Assembly (NCBI RefSeq): GCF_042432815.1
Contig: NZ_JBHLWM010000006.1
Coordinates: 79,532 to 143,531 of the forward strand
DNA from: Rhodopseudomonas telluris
Lineage (GTDB): Bacteria > Pseudomonadota > Alphaproteobacteria > Rhizobiales > Xanthobacteraceae
Direction of reading: 5' to 3'
Length of the DNA stretch: 64,000 nt
Shown: positions 62,922 through 64,000 of the stretch, one piece after another
Numbering within the stretch: the first letter of the stretch is position 1
Layout of the letters: each line of letters starts with the position of its first letter
Translations under genes and position numbers: made by a program
Notes under the pieces: model-generated
Told to the model about the DNA's origin: nothing
The model's input: the letters and a program-made list of their open reading frames with translations, nothing else
Database searches by the model: none

Positions 62922-63683
62922 ATGACGGAGCATCTGATCGTCACCGATGAGGACGCCACGCGCGTCATCACCATGCGCCGGCCAGAGAAGAAGAACGCGC
63001 TGACGCAGGACATGTATCGCGCGATGAGCGACGCGATCGACACCGCGCAGAACAATCCCAAAATCCGTTGCCTGATCATCACCGGCGGCTCCGGCGTGTT
63101 CACCGCCGGCAACGACCTCGACGATTTCCTCAAAGCCGGCACCGACACCAGCGGCGCTCCGCGTGCCAGCAACGCCACCAAGTTTCTCTACTCGCTGGCG
63201 CACAACGTGAAGCCGATCATCGCGGCGGTCGACGGCATCGCGATCGGCATCGGCACCACGCTGCTGTTTCACTGCGACTACGTGCTGGCCTCGACCACCG
63301 CGACGTTCTCGACTCCCTTCATCCAGCTCGGCCTGGTGCCGGAAGGCGCCTCCAGCCTGCTGGCGCCGCGCACCATGGGCCACCAGCGCGCCTTCGGCAT
63401 GCTGGTGATGGGCCACAAGGTGAGCGCCGAACAGGCCCGCGAAGCCGGCTTCGTCAACGCCGTCGTGGCGCCCGGCCACACCGAGGAAGAAGCCCGCAAG
63501 GCCGCCCGCGAACTCTGCGCCCTGCCGGCCGAAGCCGTCGCCCTCTCCCGCAAACTGCTGCGCCCGCCGTCCGACGAAATCGTCCGCCGCATCGACCAGG
63601 AAAGTCATCTGTTCGGCGAGCGGATGAAGTCGGAAGAAGCGGTGAGCGCGTTTCAGAGGTTCTTTCAGCGGAAGCGGGGCTGA
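62922..63683 (+). CDS. Enoyl-CoA hydratase/isomerase family protein
   Basis: 253 aa. The start at 62922 (MTEHLIVTDEDATRVITMRR) follows GGGGGAAAG. Crotonase fold: EKKNALTQDMYRAMSDAI, oxyanion-hole element IITGGSGVFTAGNDLDDFLK, and GIAIGIGTTLLFHCDYVLA. The positions of the two catalytic Glu of true hydratases are not clear (PLVPEGASSLLAPR-like stretch has one Glu), so isomerase or a related activity is possible. It follows the acyl-CoA dehydrogenase gene but with its own intergenic palindrome. Confidence 0.9.
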   Translation: MTEHLIVTDEDATRVITMRRPEKKNALTQDMYRAMSDAIDTAQNNPKIRCLIITGGSGVFTAGNDLDDFLKAGTDTSGAPRASNATKFLYSLAHNVKPIIAAVDGIAIGIGTTLLFHCDYVLASTTATFSTPFIQLGLVPEGASSLLAPRTMGHQRAFGMLVMGHKVSAEQAREAGFVNAVVAPGHTEEEARKAARELCALPAEAVALSRKLLRPPSDEIVRRIDQESHLFGERMKSEEAVSAFQRFFQRKRG

Positions 63684-63888
63684 GGAAGCAATGCCAGCGC
63701 GGCATCTCACCTCAGTCAGGTGCTTGAAGTCTGCCGACGCACCCTGCAACTAACCGCGTAGCTTTGCCCTACCCCCACGCTTGCATGATCAAGCCCGAAG
63801 CCAAGAACCAGCCGACCCCGAACTCGAAAGGGGGCGGGACCTATTCGGGGCGCTGGCCACGGAGTCTCGCGGCCACTTCGTACAAACC

Positions 63889-63967
63889 GTCATGCGCGGC
63901 CTTGTACCGGGCATCCACGACTTGCAGACGGAAATGCAGGAAAGACGTGGATGGCCGGGACAAGTGT
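63889..63967. repeat. Dispersed inverted repeat near the window end
   Basis: CTTGTACCGGGCATCCACG (63901-63919) pairs with CGTGGATGGCCGGGACAAG. This is the common 'cttgt.ccgggcatccacg / cgtggatg.ccggg.caag' element of rhizobial genomes. The gene-free stretch 63684-64000 contains this and no gene that I can support; the open frame over it (63781-63984) is read through the repeat. Confidence 0.65.
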
Positions 63968-64000
63968 TCAGCCCGGAGACATAGTCGACGCCTGTTCGGA

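Noticed and set aside
63781..63984. 67-aa open frame at the end of the window.
   Set aside because: Its second half is read through a dispersed repeat (MRGLVPGIHD...RGWPGQ) and no ribosome binding site precedes it.

Overview
The window is high-GC alphaproteobacterial chromosome. Gene content and order (murA followed by a DUF2948 gene, a DUF3551 secreted peptide, branched-chain-type ABC transporters, many CoA-dependent catabolic enzymes, a large che cluster) and the types of dispersed repeat point to Rhodopseudomonas/Bradyrhizobium (Nitrobacteraceae). This assignment rests on family recognition, not on a search. I see no transposase, integrase, phage gene or CRISPR array, so this looks like core and niche-specific metabolic chromosome.

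Layout. 1-6.4 kb: murA-DUF2948, two small exported proteins, a membrane protein behind a Fur-box-like site, and a cNMP-binding/thioredoxin-reductase-like fusion without redox cysteines, ending at tRNA-Thr(GGT). 6.6-12.6 kb: a translationally coupled SbcD/YhaO-like nuclease and YhaN-like ATPase, then a thiolase. 12.6-16.3 kb: an AraC regulator divergent from a histidine kinase that looks like the tail of a larger kinase family, then an HTH protein. 16.6-19.1 kb: a CoA-transferase and an orphan solute-binding protein. 19.6-25.4 kb: a cyanate module (binding protein, permease, ATPase, cyanase) with a -24/-12 sigma-54 promoter, twin dyads upstream of it, and a divergent PAS/AAA+/Fis activator. 25.4-37.2 kb: an amide-utilisation island (two amidases, formamidase/acetamidase, full Liv-type transporter, SDR) read leftwards from a promoter with a leader terminator, beside divergent amiC-amiR-like genes. 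37.4-46.5 kb: xthA-like nuclease and an unassigned CoA-linked catabolic operon with a divergent LysR gene. 46.5-60.1 kb: a chemotaxis cluster (STAS, CheY, CheA, three CheW, two MCPs, CheR, CheB, a soluble MCP-like protein) with a duplicated CheW-MCP unit, and a divergent HD-GYP response regulator. 60.2-64 kb: a small hydrophilic protein, tRNA-Gln(TTG), acyl-CoA dehydrogenase and enoyl-CoA hydratase.

Functional theme. The window is dominated by scavenging of small organic nitrogen compounds (cyanate, amides) and CoA-dependent oxidation, plus taxis. The most informative non-coding structures are the sigma-54 promoter with dyads at 23.3-23.4 kb, the putative antitermination leader at 35.17-35.36 kb, and two pairs of long dispersed repeats in opposite orientation (3.5/16.4 kb and 19.4/37.3 kb).
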